Translations under genes and position numbers: made by a program | The notes under the pieces: generated by a model | Databases searched by the model: none | Told to the model about the DNA's origin: nothing | What the model saw: the letters and a program-made list of their open reading frames with translations, nothing else | From: Aureimonas sp. Leaf427 | Lineage (GTDB): Bacteria > Pseudomonadota > Alphaproteobacteria > Rhizobiales > Rhizobiaceae | DNA: 64,000 nt | Assembly: GCF_001425485.1 (NCBI RefSeq) | Contig: NZ_LMQW01000034.1 | Span: 186,001 to 250,000 of the forward strand | Direction of reading: 5' to 3' | In this document: positions 62,871 through 64,000 of the stretch, in pieces | Numbering within the stretch: position 1 is the first letter of the stretch | Layout of the letters: each line of letters begins with the position of its first letter

Positions 62871-63922
62871 GCGCCGAGAAGCGAATCCTCATTCTCGGCA
62901 CGGGCGGCATCGCCCATCGCCATGCCGAGCATTTCCTCGCCATTCCGCAGATCGCGGTCGTCGCGGCGGTGGACACCCAAGTCCAGCGGGCCCGGGATTT
63001 CGCCGCCGAGCATGGCATCGCCCATGCCTTCGGCAGTCTCGAGGAGGCGCTGGCCTGGGGCGAGTTCGACGCGGCGGTCAACGCGACGCCCGACCCGGTC
63101 CACAAGCCGACGACGCTGCAGATGATCGCGGCAGGCAAGCCGGTCTTCTGCGAAAAGCCGCTGGCGGTGAACTTCGAGGACGCGATGGCGATGACGGAGG
63201 CCATCGAGGCGGCCGGCCTCGTCAACATGGTGAACCTCACCTACCGCAATGCCCATGCCATTCAGATGGCGCGCCGCATGATCGACGAGGGCCGCATCGG
63301 CACGGTCCGGCATTTCGAGGCGAGCTACCTTCAGAGCTGGCTGACCAGCAAGCATTGGGGCGACTGGCGCACGGACGAGCGCTGGCTCTGGCGGCTGTCC
63401 TCGGATCACGGCTCGAAGGGCGTTCTCGGCGATATCGGCATTCACATCCTCGACTTCGTCCTGTTCGGCACCGGCCTCGAGATCGCGGCGCTGCAGGCCC
63501 GGATGAAAACCTACGACAAGGCCGAAGGCGGGGCGATCGGCGCCTACAAGATGGACGTCAACGACAGCGTCGCCATGACGGTGGAGATGTCGAACGGGGC
63601 ACTCGGCGTTATCCACATGAGCCGCTACGCCACCGGCAATCTGAACGACCTCAACTTGGCCGTCTACGGCGAGACGGGCGCGCTGCGCATCTGGGCGAAC
63701 CAGCTGGAGTCGCGGCTGGAGGTTTGCCGGGGCAAGGACATGGAGACCGCCATTTGGCGGCCGGTCGAATGCCCGGTGACGCCGCGCAACGAGCATCGCT
63801 TCGCGATGGCGCTCCTGTCGGGCGAGAACGGCCAGCCGGACTTCCGTCACGCCGCCGAGGTTCAAAAGCTTCTCGATCTCTGCTTCGTCTCCGACCGCGA
63901 GGGCCGGATGCTCGCTGCCTGA
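62867..63922 (+). CDS. Gfo/Idh/MocA-family oxidoreductase
   Basis: A 351-residue NAD(P)-dependent sugar or inositol dehydrogenase. The Rossmann start is [17 protein letters not shown] (residues 7-23), then [15 protein letters not shown] with the catalytic Lys near residue 100, and [15 protein letters not shown] with the His/Asp-type region. It is coupled (ATGA) to thuA, the pair usual in rhizobial trehalose-type operons. Substrate unproven. No transporter genes are seen before the window ends. Confidence 0.9.
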   Translation: MSAEKRILILGTGGIAHRHAEHFLAIPQIAVVAAVDTQVQRARDFAAEHGIAHAFGSLEEALAWGEFDAAVNATPDPVHKPTTLQMIAAGKPVFCEKPLAVNFEDAMAMTEAIEAAGLVNMVNLTYRNAHAIQMARRMIDEGRIGTVRHFEASYLQSWLTSKHWGDWRTDERWLWRLSSDHGSKGVLGDIGIHILDFVLFGTGLEIAALQARMKTYDKAEGGAIGAYKMDVNDSVAMTVEMSNGALGVIHMSRYATGNLNDLNLAVYGETGALRIWANQLESRLEVCRGKDMETAIWRPVECPVTPRNEHRFAMALLSGENGQPDFRHAAEVQKLLDLCFVSDREGRMLAA

Positions 63923-64000
63923 TGGCACGATACTGTTCGCTTTACTTATAGAATGCGAAAAAGCTGGTCCGGGGTTGCTTACGTCCGACGGAGCGCAACC

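Overview
The window is about 64 kb of GC-rich (roughly 65 %) chromosome from an alphaproteobacterium, most likely of the Rhizobiales/Hyphomicrobiales (an Aurantimonadaceae-like organism is my best guess, by gene style and order only). Supporting markers are the three-subunit FGAM synthase (purS, purQ and a short purL) next to bolA and a CGFS glutaredoxin, the ATP-synthase zeta inhibitor, a Usg protein, an NDUFS4-type complex I subunit, class I phaC, and the aminotransferase-hom-glpX-recJ string.

Layout. 1-16.8 kb is a housekeeping block: a partial inositol monophosphatase, an MFS exporter, then a minus-strand purine/Fe-S block (purC, purS, purQ, purL, bolA, grxD) into which two small coiled-coil proteins and two lipoproteins are inserted; then ATPase zeta, an HpcH/HpaI aldolase, a small hydrolase, cardiolipin synthase, an EEP nuclease, purB, a DmpA-type peptidase and an orphan binding protein. 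16.8-23.1 kb carries a GST, a flavin reductase and a tightly coupled molybdenum-hydroxylase maturation operon (CoxD, CoxE, split XdhC, MocA-like), but no structural dehydrogenase is in view. 23.1-25.7 kb is a photolyase cluster (DUF2256, an SDR lacking its catalytic Tyr, and a bacterial FeS-BCP photolyase). 26-29 kb holds usg, a radC gene split by a 926-bp insertion flanked by 13/14 direct repeats, and map. 29-41 kb is ordinary: phaC, a lipoprotein, aminotransferase, hom, glpX, recJ, tRNA-Glu, a peptidase M15, gloA, a double cold-shock protein and a DUF192 protein.

42.6-59.6 kb is a 17-kb integrated element sitting in a tRNA-Arg(CCT) gene, with a 17-bp core repeated at both ends. A plus-strand integrase and three low-GC cargo genes lie at the left. 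A long, translationally coupled minus-strand operon carries AlpA, regulators, head closure, HNH, TerL, portal, HK97 protease, capsid, connector, a five-zinc-finger protein, a tape measure, and two tandem proteins that look like N-terminal-nucleophile hydrolases of the proteasome-beta/HslV type. Tail-tube, baseplate, lysis and replication genes beyond one regulator are not seen, so it is either a degraded prophage or a capsid-encoding satellite.

59.7-64 kb returns to host genes: tRNA-Arg(TCT), the NDUFS4-like subunit, tRNA-Pro, and a LacI-type repressor divergent from a ThuA plus Gfo/Idh/MocA sugar operon with two palindromic operators between them.

The most interesting points are the Ntn-hydrolase pair, the radC insertion that would restore an intact JAB motif on excision, the hybrid tRNA-Arg, the multi-zinc-finger morphogenesis-region protein, and iteron-like repeats inside the element's winged-helix gene. 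All family assignments come from reading motifs, not from database searches.
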